This document shows, one piece after another, positions 26,057 through 35,223 of a stretch of DNA of 64,000 bases. Numbering within the stretch: the stretch's first letter is position 1; each line of letters begins with the position of its first letter. The position numbers and the translations under genes are program-made. Source of the DNA: Bdellovibrionaceae bacterium UBA2316 (GTDB lineage Bacteria > Bdellovibrionota > Bdellovibrionia > Bdellovibrionales > Bdellovibrionaceae); NCBI GenBank assembly GCA_002345205.1, contig DDVI01000124.1, forward strand, positions 40,859 to 104,858, given 5' to 3'. The notes beneath the pieces were generated by a model that saw nothing but the letters and a program-made list of their open reading frames with translations, did no database searches and was not told where the DNA came from.

Positions 26057-27291
26057 AAACCATCTCCCTTCTTATAATAGTGTCACTTGTTTCTATTGCG
26101 GCAAAAAAGGAAATAGGAACTTTACCTAAAGACCAGTGGAAGTCGAGATTAGATTCACTTTTGCCGAAAGACCCTGAGTTTTCCTATTCAGATCAAAAGC
26201 TCGAAATCGCATCTGAACAAACTCAGCAAGCTAAATTGTATTTGATTCCTAAAATAGACTTGTTTCACACGTCATTCTTAAATAAAGACAATACTACGTT
26301 CAAAAATCATCAGTATGGTATATCGGCCCAAGTTAATCTATTCCAGTTTGGTCGCAGTCATTATAATTATCTAAGCCGTAGCTCTGCATACGATGTCGAA
26401 AAGCTCGAGCATCATCAAAAAAAGATCGAAATCGAAAATCGCTTTCTAACCAGTCTATTTAAAAACACTCTCCTCCAGCGTAAGCTTTCTTTATATACTG
26501 AAATTGAAAATCTAAAACGCAAGGCACTTAAAGTTGCGCAACAGCGGTATGATCGCGGTAACTTACCACGTCAGCAGGTTGAAAAAGTAGATATCGATTT
26601 AACGAATTTAAGCTCGCAGCGTATTTCTACGGAGCGTGAACTTGCCGATAGTGAAGTCGAAATTTTGAAATATCAATTAAGCGATTTTAAACGCGAATGG
26701 CCGTTTGCGAGCGCGATCAATAAAGTCAAAAAGGTAAAACAACCTGGCGAATTTGTGGACATCAAGATTTTGGATTTAAAATCTCTATCGTATGAAAACC
26801 AACTTGAATCCACTCGGCGCTCCTACCTGCCTTCGATTGATTTATCCGGTCGTGCTTACCAAACAAAACAAGACGATATTCAATCACACGAATGGGATGT
26901 ATCCCTGACGGTCTCTTGGCCACTGTGGGATAATTACAATCGCAGTTTAGACAACCTTAACGCCTATAGAGAGTTTCTATACTGGCAAACTGAAAAAACT
27001 CGGCTAGTGCGTGATTGGGAAACGCGTGTTCAGACTAAAGAAGACCAACTGACTAAACTTACCACCCAGCTTAATCAGAGCGCTTCGAATTTAAAAAAAT
27101 TAAATACATTGTACGCAGATACAGAGGCCCTGTTTTCGCAAGGCCGTATTACTGTAAACGAACTATTTCAAGATCAACAATTGCTATTTGAAACTCAGAT
27201 TAACTATGAAAATGAACTCTACACATTTCACCAGTTTATCCTGGATTACTGCACGTTCCATTCGGAGCGTGTCTGGGAATGTTTTAACTAG
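26053..27291 (+). CDS. TolC-family outer-membrane efflux protein
   Basis: 412 aa from the ATG at 26053, which overlaps the pump's stop (ATGA). Signal peptide MKTISLLIIVSLVSIA. Two long helical hairpin halves carry the usual OEP pattern: YGISAQVNLFQFGRSHYNYLSRSSAYDVEKLEHHQKK, VAQQRYDRGNLPRQQVEKVDIDL and VSLTVSWPLWDNYNRSLDNLNAYREF. It would form the trimeric channel of the exporter. The last four bases overlap the end of the convergent SPFH gene. Confidence 0.92.
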   Translation: MKTISLLIIVSLVSIAAKKEIGTLPKDQWKSRLDSLLPKDPEFSYSDQKLEIASEQTQQAKLYLIPKIDLFHTSFLNKDNTTFKNHQYGISAQVNLFQFGRSHYNYLSRSSAYDVEKLEHHQKKIEIENRFLTSLFKNTLLQRKLSLYTEIENLKRKALKVAQQRYDRGNLPRQQVEKVDIDLTNLSSQRISTERELADSEVEILKYQLSDFKREWPFASAINKVKKVKQPGEFVDIKILDLKSLSYENQLESTRRSYLPSIDLSGRAYQTKQDDIQSHEWDVSLTVSWPLWDNYNRSLDNLNAYREFLYWQTEKTRLVRDWETRVQTKEDQLTKLTTQLNQSASNLKKLNTLYADTEALFSQGRITVNELFQDQQLLFETQINYENELYTFHQFILDYCTFHSERVWECFN

Positions 27292-28166
27292 TTAGGTTTT
27301 TGAGCACTAATAAGCTCTGGCAAGAAACCGCCAGACTTTGGCAAAAGCACCAGCTCGCCTGCGTTTTCGGTCATCTTTTCAAATTCCAACGTCGAAAACA
27401 GTGCTTCGGCGACATCTTTATCTTTTGAAATATCTTGCAGTGCCTGACCTAAAATTCTGGGTCTAATTGCCGAAGCTTTAGCAAATTCCACCGAAGCCGT
27501 TCTCTGTGCCGAATTCGTAATAATGTTAACCTGATTCTCGCCATCTTGTTTGATTGAACTCGTTACCTGACGCAAACGATTTACGACTTTGCTTTCAATT
27601 TCGCGAATCATATTAGAGTCACGGAAGTGAACTTTACGAATGTACACAGACCCAAGTTTGTAGCCCCATTCTTGCGATTTTTGAGTTACCTCTTCGCGCA
27701 AGTTTTGGCTTAATTCGTGGCGATCAGAAAGTAGCTTAACCAACGGTAAATTACTTAGTGTCCTAACCGCCGCATTGCTTACGTTAGCTGAAAGTGAACC
27801 CTTTGGATCTGTATTTTTGAATAGGTAGGACATCGGGTTGCTTACGAACATTTCATACCAGATACCAACACCCATTGGTGCGCCCTCTTCCGAGTTAACT
27901 GGCTGACTACGTAAATACACTTGGTCCATTCGCAAATCTAATGTGTAAACCTTGCCCAATAAGTTGATGACCAGAGCCTTCCACGTTAAACGCGGCCATA
28001 GGAAATGTAATCCCGGCTCGTCGATTATTGCTACCACCTTACCGAACAATGTAAATACTTGGCAGGTTGATTCGTAGACCGTTGTATAAAATAGAAAAAA
28101 TCGCAAAACTTTTAAAGTTACGATTTCAAACATTAGTGCGGCGATAAATCCAATTAAAACTTCCAC
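27288..28166 (-). CDS. SPFH/Band 7 domain protein (second of a pair)
   Basis: 292 aa. N-terminal hydrophobic segment, then the SPFH core: VVAIIDEPGLHFLWPRLTWKALVINLLGKVYTLDLRMDQV, followed by VSNAAVRTLSNLPLVKLLSDRHELSQNLREEVTQKSQEWGYKLGSVYIRKVHF and a helical tail with EFAKASAIRPRILGQAL. The start is GTG with GGAG six bases upstream. It starts three bases after the stop of the other SPFH gene, as in stomatin or HflK/HflC-type pairs that form membrane rings. No ftsH is adjacent, so neither HflK nor HflC is assigned. Confidence 0.88.
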   Translation of the reverse strand: MEVLIGFIAALMFEIVTLKVLRFFLFYTTVYESTCQVFTLFGKVVAIIDEPGLHFLWPRLTWKALVINLLGKVYTLDLRMDQVYLRSQPVNSEEGAPMGVGIWYEMFVSNPMSYLFKNTDPKGSLSANVSNAAVRTLSNLPLVKLLSDRHELSQNLREEVTQKSQEWGYKLGSVYIRKVHFRDSNMIREIESKVVNRLRQVTSSIKQDGENQVNIITNSAQRTASVEFAKASAIRPRILGQALQDISKDKDVAEALFSTLEFEKMTENAGELVLLPKSGGFLPELISAQKPN

Positions 28167-28169
28167 GTA

Positions 28170-29132
28170 TTACTCCGTCGGATAAATAATTTTGTCGGCT
28201 TTCTTGATCACATTTAGACGCGCATTGCGCACAAAGTTTCTCAGGACGTCTGGGCCACTCTGTTTTAGTTCTTTAAGCTGAGTCGATAATGCTAATAATG
28301 GTTCTACTTCTGCTTGCGCCTTCAGCGTTTCAATTTCGACGGCACGTCGAGAAAGTACTATCGTTTGATCCGCACTAGCTTTTGCTAAACTAATTTCTGA
28401 TGACACGTTATTATGAGCCGTATTGATCGCAGCTAGTGCCGACTCAACCTCATGAGGAGGCTCGATTCCAGTAATTAACGATGCATCTAAAATGATTCCG
28501 TAGCGTGCGTTTGAGCCCACGCACTCGCGCACCATAATGTCATTTAGGTCTTTTAGGTTTTTACGTAAGTCGTTAATTGAAACCGCTTCCGCTATGTTAA
28601 CGTCTCCAGTCACTTGGACTTGCTTGTGCTCAGATCCAAAATTAGCAATACGTTCCCGTAGTACGGAAATAAAATAACCCATCACATGAGTAATTGGATT
28701 TTTGATCCCAAATACATAGGCATATAAATTTTGTTCTGAAATGCGGTAGCGAATTTGACCGGTTAAACCAATATTCAACTGATCCATTGTTACAGCTTCG
28801 AGCAATGTTCCATTATTATTTGCCGACAGACTTTCTGGATCGTAGGCCATGTTCATGGTTTCGGTAGCGATAGAAACTTTGATGATTTTTTCCCAAGGAA
28901 ATTTAAAATGCAGACCAGGGCCGATAGATTCAAGAATAGGAAAATTGTATCTTTGTTTTTCTTCTTCCGTCAAAGCCTCGGCCACTGGAGTAGTGCCAGT
29001 CATTTGCCCTGGTAAGCGTTGCGCTCGCCCAAAAATAGTCTTAACACCCCTCTCATTTTGATCGATGGTGTAAAAACCCGAAACAATACAGCGAAGGACG
29101 AAATAAATGAGTACACCTAGAATAAATGACAT
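28170..29132 (-). CDS. SPFH/Band 7 domain protein (first of a pair)
   Basis: 320 aa from the ATG at 29132, with GGGGTGG five bases upstream; a GTG three codons earlier overlaps that SD. One transmembrane helix (MSFILGVLIYFVLRCIVSGFY) then TIDQNERGVKTIFGRAQRLPG, GPGLHFKFPWEKIIKVSIATETMNM and a helical C-terminal region with AINTAHNNVSSEISLAKASADQTIVLSRRAVEIE, typical of prohibitin/stomatin assembly domains. It and the next gene probably form one hetero-oligomer in the inner membrane. Confidence 0.9.
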   Translation of the reverse strand: MSFILGVLIYFVLRCIVSGFYTIDQNERGVKTIFGRAQRLPGQMTGTTPVAEALTEEEKQRYNFPILESIGPGLHFKFPWEKIIKVSIATETMNMAYDPESLSANNNGTLLEAVTMDQLNIGLTGQIRYRISEQNLYAYVFGIKNPITHVMGYFISVLRERIANFGSEHKQVQVTGDVNIAEAVSINDLRKNLKDLNDIMVRECVGSNARYGIILDASLITGIEPPHEVESALAAINTAHNNVSSEISLAKASADQTIVLSRRAVEIETLKAQAEVEPLLALSTQLKELKQSGPDVLRNFVRNARLNVIKKADKIIYPTE

Positions 29133-29211
29133 AATAGCCACCCCAATTCGTTGTTTGCGTTAAAACAATGAATTTAGCCTAAACTGAGATTTAATAGATA
29201 TCAAACCAGTT

Positions 29212-30006
29212 TTAAAAACTTTTTGCATCGTCGAGGCAGGCGTTATCAAACATAACAGCATTTTGACTGCTCTGAAAATTTGAAATGAAGTTAGCTAAAT
29301 CAGAAGCGCCTTCATTTAAATAATACATAACACAATTAGGATTGCTACAATGAGCCCCATGTGCAGAATCATGATGTGCTGTGGTCGTTGGAATTCCGTT
29401 ATTCACAAATCCAATTGCATGAGCTAACTCGTGAACGATTGTGGACTGCTCCACAAACCTTGGTACAGGTCCAGAGGGAACTACGCCCGAAGCCTGTACG
29501 ACCTGTTTAAATATTATGATTACATTTGTTCCCGTGACTGAATAGCCAATCACCGCGGTATTTGCAGAACCATCAGATTTAGCGGCGTAACCTTTTACAA
29601 AAGCGATAAATATTTTTCCTGAAGTTCCGCTTGAATCACCATTTCTATATTGATTCGCTAAATTAATTGCGTCTGTCGTAGACCAGACAGAACGATTCTG
29701 TGTAGGAATAGATCTCATTTCAGCCAGTGTTTTTGGCACAGTAAAGGAAACGTTTCTGCCGGTAAATACTGCCTGCAAGTTTTGCAGAGTAACGTCCCAA
29801 TAATTTAAACCAGCCCCACTCGTACCAACATATGGTTCAGCGCCAGATTCATAAACAACATCAATCGTTAGGTTCGTCATCTGCTTGAAATAAAATGTCG
29901 GTGAATAAACAGACACTCCGCCATCTGCGGAGCCAGAACTTGAGTCACATGAATTAAGACAAAAGACACTCGCACAAACTAATAAGCTGACTAAAAAATA
30001 TCTCAT
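29212..30006 (-). CDS. Lipoprotein zinc metalloprotease (metzincin-like)
   Basis: 264 aa with a lipobox (LNSC, Cys 20). The zinc site is HELAHAIG (192-199), with the first two His ligands and catalytic Glu. Where metzincins have a third His three residues after the Gly, this protein has Asn, but a His cluster follows (AHHDSAHGAH). Further on CSNPNCVM (220-227) matches the CX4CXM spacing known from archaemetzincins, with the Met as a possible Met-turn. Probably a surface or periplasmic protease. It lies four bases after the stop of the gene at 30011-30760, so the two are likely one operon. Confidence 0.78.
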   Translation of the reverse strand: MRYFLVSLLVCASVFCLNSCDSSSGSADGGVSVYSPTFYFKQMTNLTIDVVYESGAEPYVGTSGAGLNYWDVTLQNLQAVFTGRNVSFTVPKTLAEMRSIPTQNRSVWSTTDAINLANQYRNGDSSGTSGKIFIAFVKGYAAKSDGSANTAVIGYSVTGTNVIIIFKQVVQASGVVPSGPVPRFVEQSTIVHELAHAIGFVNNGIPTTTAHHDSAHGAHCSNPNCVMYYLNEGASDLANFISNFQSSQNAVMFDNACLDDAKSF

Positions 30007-30010
30007 TTAA

Positions 30011-30760
30011 TTAATTTAACAGACCTAAATATTCTTTGGTACCAATTTGATCTAAAACACCTGGAAGCTTGCCTTCAACACGGTCCTTTTTACGATATAG
30101 TGCTCGGGCTTTCATAACAACCGCGCAACCGAGTTCGCCGCTACCGTCAGAGTCTTTAACATCCGTATCACATGGAATTTCCATCCCCGGTTCATCTTCT
30201 CGTGACATAGGAAAACTTGATAAGGAAAGCGTCATCCAGTCGACATCGAATGCGCGTCCATCGTCCTGTTGATACAACGAGCGAGTCAAAAGTGCATAAA
30301 AATTATCCTTCACTAAAGACGACATATACGTTGTAGGCAATATGATCGCAACACGTTTTTTGGTCGCGATAATATCTTTAATTGTCGCGACGACAGCTGC
30401 CTGATTTTCAATCATAGAAATAACTTCCGTAGAGGGAATCAAGTCTTTATGCGAAAGTGTACTATCGATGATAATATGCTGAAATTTGTTTTCTGCTTCT
30501 AACGAATCAAAGAAACCTTTCCACGCGAGGTAATGATTTTTTCTCTCCGGCAGAACTCCCAAAAATACTAGATTCTGTCCCAACACTTCAAGGCGTAGTC
30601 GCTTGTACACACTCGCGCCATATTCCTCTGGATTTGTAAAATGACTCCATTTTATCTTGGGAATTGGTTGTGGTTTTAGGCCAAATTTAAATGCGAAATA
30701 GACGCCACCAATCACTACCGCAGCAGCACCCAAGATATAAGCGAATGTTGATTTTTTCAT
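30011..30760 (-). CDS. Membrane-anchored protein of unknown function
   Basis: 249 aa. A single N-terminal transmembrane helix (about 8-27) is followed by a soluble domain that is probably periplasmic. Alternating strands and helices (LGQNLVFLGVLPERKNH, FQHIIIDSTLSHKDLIPS, IKDIIATKKRVAIILPTTYMSSLV) suggest an alpha/beta fold such as a substrate-binding or Rossmann-like domain. Two Cys bracket an Asp/Gly-rich loop (CDTDVKDSDGSGELGC), which could be a disulfide-closed metal-binding loop. No family is recognised. Confidence 0.72.
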   Translation of the reverse strand: MKKSTFAYILGAAAVVIGGVYFAFKFGLKPQPIPKIKWSHFTNPEEYGASVYKRLRLEVLGQNLVFLGVLPERKNHYLAWKGFFDSLEAENKFQHIIIDSTLSHKDLIPSTEVISMIENQAAVVATIKDIIATKKRVAIILPTTYMSSLVKDNFYALLTRSLYQQDDGRAFDVDWMTLSLSSFPMSREDEPGMEIPCDTDVKDSDGSGELGCAVVMKARALYRKKDRVEGKLPGVLDQIGTKEYLGLLN

Positions 30761-30913
30761 TTCTTACGAATTACTGTATAAACCCTAGAATGCCAATTAA
30801 ATTAACCTGGTAGCCGACACTGGTTTACTATTCCCTTTACGTATCTGTTTTAATTGTGTTAGATGCTAATTAAAGGACCGGATTCTAACTTAACAGAACA
30901 GGTACCCACGAAA

Positions 30914-31645
30914 ATGAAAAACTCGCTTAGCAAAACACAAGTTTGTCTTGTGGGAAACGGCCGTTTGGCAACCCAACTAGAAAAGGTATTAACAGAAATA
31001 TCTGTTCCATTTTCTCATATTTATCGCTCTAAAGACTCAACTGACTCTATAAAAGAACACATATCTAAATCGACTCATATTTGGCTCGCTATTAGCGATA
31101 GTGCGATTGAAAGTTTTTATCAAACGTACGCAAATAATAATTCGCACGCACTTTGGGTCCATTTTTCTGGTGCACATAACTCACCAAAAATATTTTCTGT
31201 ACACCCATTGATGACGTTCTCTAAAAATCCAATGTCATTAACTGAGTTCAAAAAAGTTCACATGGTTCTATCAAGTCCCACAAGTGCAGAGCTAAAAACC
31301 GACTTTTTGACACTTATGCCAGGCTTCACAAATCCGCATAGTATTTTGAACGCACAACACAAAGCTCTGTATCATGCCTTATGCGTAGTGGCAGGCAATT
31401 TCCCAATGATTCTATGGACCGAGGTTTTAAATCAATTTCAATCCTTGTCCCTACCAAAAGAGGCTCTTTTTACTTATCTAGATCGCGTGAATCACAATTT
31501 CAAAAACGAAGGCGCCAACGCACTATCTGGGCCGATTGTTCGTAACGATACTAAAACGATTAAAGATAATTTAGTGGCACTTGATAGTAGTCCTTTAAAA
31601 CCTATTTATGAGTCCTTCTTAAAAGCGAAAGGTGTTAAATTATGA
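30914..31645 (+). CDS. panG: Rossmann-fold DUF2520-type reductase, probable PanG ketopantoate reductase
   Basis: 243 aa from the ATG at 30914; an ATG at 30863 would add 17 residues and neither has a strong SD. VCLVGNGRLATQLEKVL is the NAD(P)-binding Gly motif. IWLAISDSAIESFY, WVHFSGAHNSPKIFSVHPLMTF and a helical C-terminal domain follow the pattern of DUF2520 proteins. PanG, known from Francisella, is a DUF2520-type enzyme that replaces PanE in reducing ketopantoate to pantoate. Being first in an overlapping operon with panB and panC, with no panE in the window, supports that role. Function is inferred mainly from context. Confidence 0.72.
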   Translation: MKNSLSKTQVCLVGNGRLATQLEKVLTEISVPFSHIYRSKDSTDSIKEHISKSTHIWLAISDSAIESFYQTYANNNSHALWVHFSGAHNSPKIFSVHPLMTFSKNPMSLTEFKKVHMVLSSPTSAELKTDFLTLMPGFTNPHSILNAQHKALYHALCVVAGNFPMILWTEVLNQFQSLSLPKEALFTYLDRVNHNFKNEGANALSGPIVRNDTKTIKDNLVALDSSPLKPIYESFLKAKGVKL

Positions 31646-32436
31646 AACTGAATTCACTTACTTTTTTAGATAAAAAGAAAAACAACGAGAAAATTTCAAT
31701 GGTCACGTGTTATGATTACTCGTTCGCTCAAATCATTAATGAAACGGACATCGATTGCATTTTAGTTGGTGATTCAGGATCAATGCTCATGCATGGGCTA
31801 CCCAATACGGTTCATGCCGATACATCGATGATGGCCACCCATATCGCAGCCGTCAGTCGTGGGGCACCTAAAAAGTTTATTATCGGCGATCTGCCTTTCT
31901 TATCATACCGCAAATCGTTAACGACTAACATGACTAACGTAGAAGCCTTGATGAAAGCAGGATCTGAAGCCCTTAAACTTGAAGGCGCAGTTGGAAATCT
32001 AAAACTTATTTCCCATCTCGTTCACTCTGGGGTTCCGATCATGGGTCATCTTGGACTAACCCCGCAATCCGTTCACACATTAGGGGGACACAAAGTCCAA
32101 GGGCGTGAAAAAGAAGCGCAAACACAAATTCTGGAACACGCTCAACGCCTTGAAGATGCGGGTTGTTTTTCTTTAGTTCTAGAGTGCGTTCCTTCGGCGC
32201 TTGCAAAAAAAATTACTGAGTCTCTGAGCATTCCGGTAATTGGAATTGGGGCGGGACCAGATGTCGACGGGCAAGTTTTGGTTTTACAGGACTTACTAGG
32301 ATTCAATGATGGTTTCAAACCTAAGTTTTTGAAAAAATATTTTAATGCAAATCAAGTCTTCAAAAATGTATTCAATGACTACCATAAAGAAGTCGTAACT
32401 CAGACGTTTCCAACGCCAAAGGAAAGCTACGAATGA
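31642..32436 (+). CDS. panB: 3-methyl-2-oxobutanoate hydroxymethyltransferase
   Basis: 264 aa. Makes ketopantoate from 2-oxoisovalerate and methylene-tetrahydrofolate. ISMVTCYDYSFAQI, DCILVGDSGSMLMHG and FIIGDLPFLSY are the conserved start, and HLGLTPQSVHTLGG and VIGIGAGPDVDGQVLVLQDLLG are typical of the C-terminal half. The start overlaps the preceding stop (ATGA), and the stop overlaps panC. Confidence 0.96.
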   Translation: MKLNSLTFLDKKKNNEKISMVTCYDYSFAQIINETDIDCILVGDSGSMLMHGLPNTVHADTSMMATHIAAVSRGAPKKFIIGDLPFLSYRKSLTTNMTNVEALMKAGSEALKLEGAVGNLKLISHLVHSGVPIMGHLGLTPQSVHTLGGHKVQGREKEAQTQILEHAQRLEDAGCFSLVLECVPSALAKKITESLSIPVIGIGAGPDVDGQVLVLQDLLGFNDGFKPKFLKKYFNANQVFKNVFNDYHKEVVTQTFPTPKESYE

Positions 32437-33197
32437 GCCAACCTATTATTTTGAAAACAACTAAGGAACTTGTTCAATGGCGCAAATCGGTTCAGAATCG
32501 ACCGGTGGGTTTTGTTCCCACTATGGGCGCCCTTCATGAAGGCCATGCTAGCTTATTGAAAAAGAGCCGCGCTGAAAATGATATTTCTGTTCTAAGTATC
32601 TTCGTCAATCCGACTCAGTTTAACCAAGCTCAAGACCTAGAGAAATATCCTAGAACTTGGACGGCTGATGTTAGTGTGGCTCAAGTCACGGGAACTGATA
32701 TTATCTTTTCTCCAACATTTGAAGAAATTTATCCCGACAACTACAATTTTTCAGTTCATGAAAATGATTTTAGCCACTTGCTGTGTGGCGCTTCACGTCC
32801 AGGGCATTTTCAAGGTGTTTTAACTATCGTATTGAAGCTTTTTAATCTGGTCCAACCGACTCGCGTCTATATGGGTGAGAAAGACCATCAACAGCTACAA
32901 TTAATGAAGAAAATGGTAGATGCGCTATTTCTAAATACCGAGGTCATTGGCTGCCCTACTGTTAGAAATAGCGAAGGACTGGCTCTAAGCTCCCGCAACG
33001 CACGATTGACAGACGAAGAACGTGAAAATTCGTCTTTGATTTATAAAACGATATCTACGGCAAAGACCGCACAGGATGCGCGAGCGGCGTTAGAAAAAGC
33101 CGGCTTTAAAATAGATTACTTAGTAGATGTTGAAAACCGTCGCTATGTAGCCGCCTACGTAGGTGAAGTGAGGTTGATAGACAATGTCCAGCTCTAG
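32433..33197 (+). CDS. panC: Pantothenate synthetase
   Basis: 254 aa; the C-terminal domain is a little shorter than in E. coli (283 aa). Joins pantoate and beta-alanine with ATP. VPTMGALHEGHASLLKKS has the HIGH-type motif as HEGH, SIFVNPTQFNQAQDLEKYPRT and GEKDHQQLQLMKKMV follow, and SEGLALSSRN is the KMSKS-equivalent loop. It overlaps panB at the start and coaBC by 14 bases at the end. Confidence 0.96.
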   Translation: MSQPIILKTTKELVQWRKSVQNRPVGFVPTMGALHEGHASLLKKSRAENDISVLSIFVNPTQFNQAQDLEKYPRTWTADVSVAQVTGTDIIFSPTFEEIYPDNYNFSVHENDFSHLLCGASRPGHFQGVLTIVLKLFNLVQPTRVYMGEKDHQQLQLMKKMVDALFLNTEVIGCPTVRNSEGLALSSRNARLTDEERENSSLIYKTISTAKTAQDARAALEKAGFKIDYLVDVENRRYVAAYVGEVRLIDNVQL

Positions 33198-34437
33198 CAA
33201 AATACTATTTATATTTACTGGATCGATTGCGGCTTACAAGGCCGTTGCGCTAGTTTCACGCCTTGTACAGAGGGGTTATGACGTTGAATGCGTACTAACA
33301 CAATCGGCTTCGAAATTTATTGGTCGTGCTACCATTGAAGGCTTAACTGGCAAAGCGGTTCATACTGATTTGTTTGATTCCGACAACATTATGTCGCACA
33401 TTCATTTGATCCGCGATGCAAGTGCTGTCGTCGTTGCGCCAGCAACGGCTAATTTCATAAATAAAATCGCTAATGGATTTGCGGATGATTTAGCTAGTAC
33501 GTTGTTCCTAGCTCATGATTTTAAAAAGCCATTCATCGTGGCTCCCGCGATGAATACAAAAATGTATGAACATCCTCAAACTCAAGCATCTATCAAACGC
33601 CTGAAAGAAACCGGCGTTACTATTTTAGAAGCGGGATCAGGCATCCTTGCCTGCGGCGAAGTCGGCTACGGTAAACTGCTAGAACCAGAAATCATGATCG
33701 TAGAGATAGAAAAAATTCTAAAGCAGACTCCGCCAACACCAACTGTTCCGGCAAAAAAGCCGAATCTTCCACGCATTCTAATTACAGGTGGCGGCACGGT
33801 TGAAAAAATTGATGATGTTCGATCCCTTACAAATTCCAGCAGTGGTGAAACGGCCATTTCCCTAGCTAGATACTTTTATGACCTGGGCCTACCTACCTCA
33901 TTGATCATCAATAATCAAAAGGACCTACCACTGCCAAACAACATGGATATAACATCATTTAGCTCTTTTGCAGATCTAAATTCTGCATTGAAAGACAAGC
34001 TAGGTAAGGAAAATTTTGATTTTGTGATTCACGCCGCAGCCGTAAGCGACTTTAGCTTAGCTAAAATCGAAGGCATTGGGTTTAAGAAATCCCCGCGAAA
34101 AATTTCATCGGCAAAAAGTATTAAGCTGGTTCTTAAGCCAAACTTTAAAATCATCTCTAAAATTGCCCAGTACAGTAAAAACAAAAAGGTCAAAGTGATC
34201 GGTTTCAAACTGACGTCCCATGCTGACCAAAAAATAGTTAAACAAGCTGTAGACAAAGTGTTCGCTCATAAAGGTGTCCACTACGTGGTTCAAAATGATG
34301 TTACAAAAATAGATCGTCAGAAAGGTATTCATCATTTTTCATTATTTGAAAAGAATGTCTCTGTACCTCTCGAAATTGAATCTCGGGAACACTTACTAGC
34401 GCTATTAGCACAGACCGTAATAAAGGAACTCAAATGA
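33184..34437 (+). CDS. coaBC: Bifunctional phosphopantothenoylcysteine decarboxylase / phosphopantothenate--cysteine ligase
   Basis: 417 aa. The N-terminal flavin domain (CoaC) has ILFIFTGSIAAYKAVALVSRL, PATANFINKIANGFADDL, PAMNTKMYEHP and the substrate flap ACGEVGYGKL. The C-terminal ligase (CoaB) has ITGGGTVEKIDDVRSLTNSSSG and VIHAAAVSDF. It converts phosphopantothenate to phosphopantetheine in CoA synthesis. Its start lies inside the end of panC, with GAGGT upstream, and its stop overlaps coaX (ATGA), so translation is tightly coupled. Confidence 0.95.
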   Translation: MSSSSKILFIFTGSIAAYKAVALVSRLVQRGYDVECVLTQSASKFIGRATIEGLTGKAVHTDLFDSDNIMSHIHLIRDASAVVVAPATANFINKIANGFADDLASTLFLAHDFKKPFIVAPAMNTKMYEHPQTQASIKRLKETGVTILEAGSGILACGEVGYGKLLEPEIMIVEIEKILKQTPPTPTVPAKKPNLPRILITGGGTVEKIDDVRSLTNSSSGETAISLARYFYDLGLPTSLIINNQKDLPLPNNMDITSFSSFADLNSALKDKLGKENFDFVIHAAAVSDFSLAKIEGIGFKKSPRKISSAKSIKLVLKPNFKIISKIAQYSKNKKVKVIGFKLTSHADQKIVKQAVDKVFAHKGVHYVVQNDVTKIDRQKGIHHFSLFEKNVSVPLEIESREHLLALLAQTVIKELK

Positions 34438-35213
34438 TTTTAGCACTCGATGTTGGTAACACTCAAATTTATGCCGGCCTATTCACACCAGACCACAAGA
34501 TGGTTACTTCATTTCGTAAAAACTCGAAAACAAGTTCATCATCGGATGAAGTGGGTATTTTCTTAAGAACAGCTATTCGCGAAAATGGTTTTAATCCCGA
34601 GCATGTTCAGCAAATTGCAATTTGCACGGTTGTTCCAGACGTCTTGTATTCCATCCGTGGAGCCTGTAAAAAGTATTTCAATTTGGCTCCATTCGTTTTA
34701 CAGGCCGGAGTAAAAACGGGACTGAAAATTAAGTACCGCAACCCATTGGAAGTCGGTGCTGACCGCATCGCAAACTCAATCGCGTCGAGCCAGCTCTATA
34801 ATGATAAAAATCTAATTATTATAGATTTAGGTACGGCGACTACATTCTGTGCTGTATCTAAAGAAAAAGAATATTTAGGTGGAACAATCATCGCCGGTTT
34901 AAAAATCAGCATGGAGGCCTTAGAAAGCCGAACCGCTAAATTACCCGCGGTTGAAATCGAAGAAAAGTACGAGGCCTTAGGTCGTTCAACAGTAGAAAGT
35001 ATCCAATCAGGTTTATACTACGGGCACTTAGGCCAAATTAAAGAAATCAGCCAGCGTTTAGAAGCAGAATGTTTCCCAAACGATCCGCCCGTAATTATCG
35101 GCACTGGGGGTTTCTCGCATCTATTTGAAAAAGAAAAAGTGTTTAATCGCATTATCCCTGATTTAGTTCTAAAGGGATTGCTGGCTTCACTATCTATGAA
35201 CACGAAGGAATAA
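34434..35213 (+). CDS. coaX: Type III pantothenate kinase
   Basis: 259 aa. First committed step of CoA synthesis. It has the ASKHA-fold phosphate loop ALDVGNTQIYAGLF, the P-motif GADRIANSIAS and the DLGTATTFCAVS motif, then GGTIIAGLKISMEAL, all as in CoaX. This enzyme type is not fed back by CoA. It overlaps coaBC by four bases. With coaBC it lets this single operon run from ketopantoate to phosphopantetheine. Confidence 0.95.
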   Translation: MILALDVGNTQIYAGLFTPDHKMVTSFRKNSKTSSSSDEVGIFLRTAIRENGFNPEHVQQIAICTVVPDVLYSIRGACKKYFNLAPFVLQAGVKTGLKIKYRNPLEVGADRIANSIASSQLYNDKNLIIIDLGTATTFCAVSKEKEYLGGTIIAGLKISMEALESRTAKLPAVEIEEKYEALGRSTVESIQSGLYYGHLGQIKEISQRLEAECFPNDPPVIIGTGGFSHLFEKEKVFNRIIPDLVLKGLLASLSMNTKE

Positions 35214-35223
35214 GAGGTCTATT

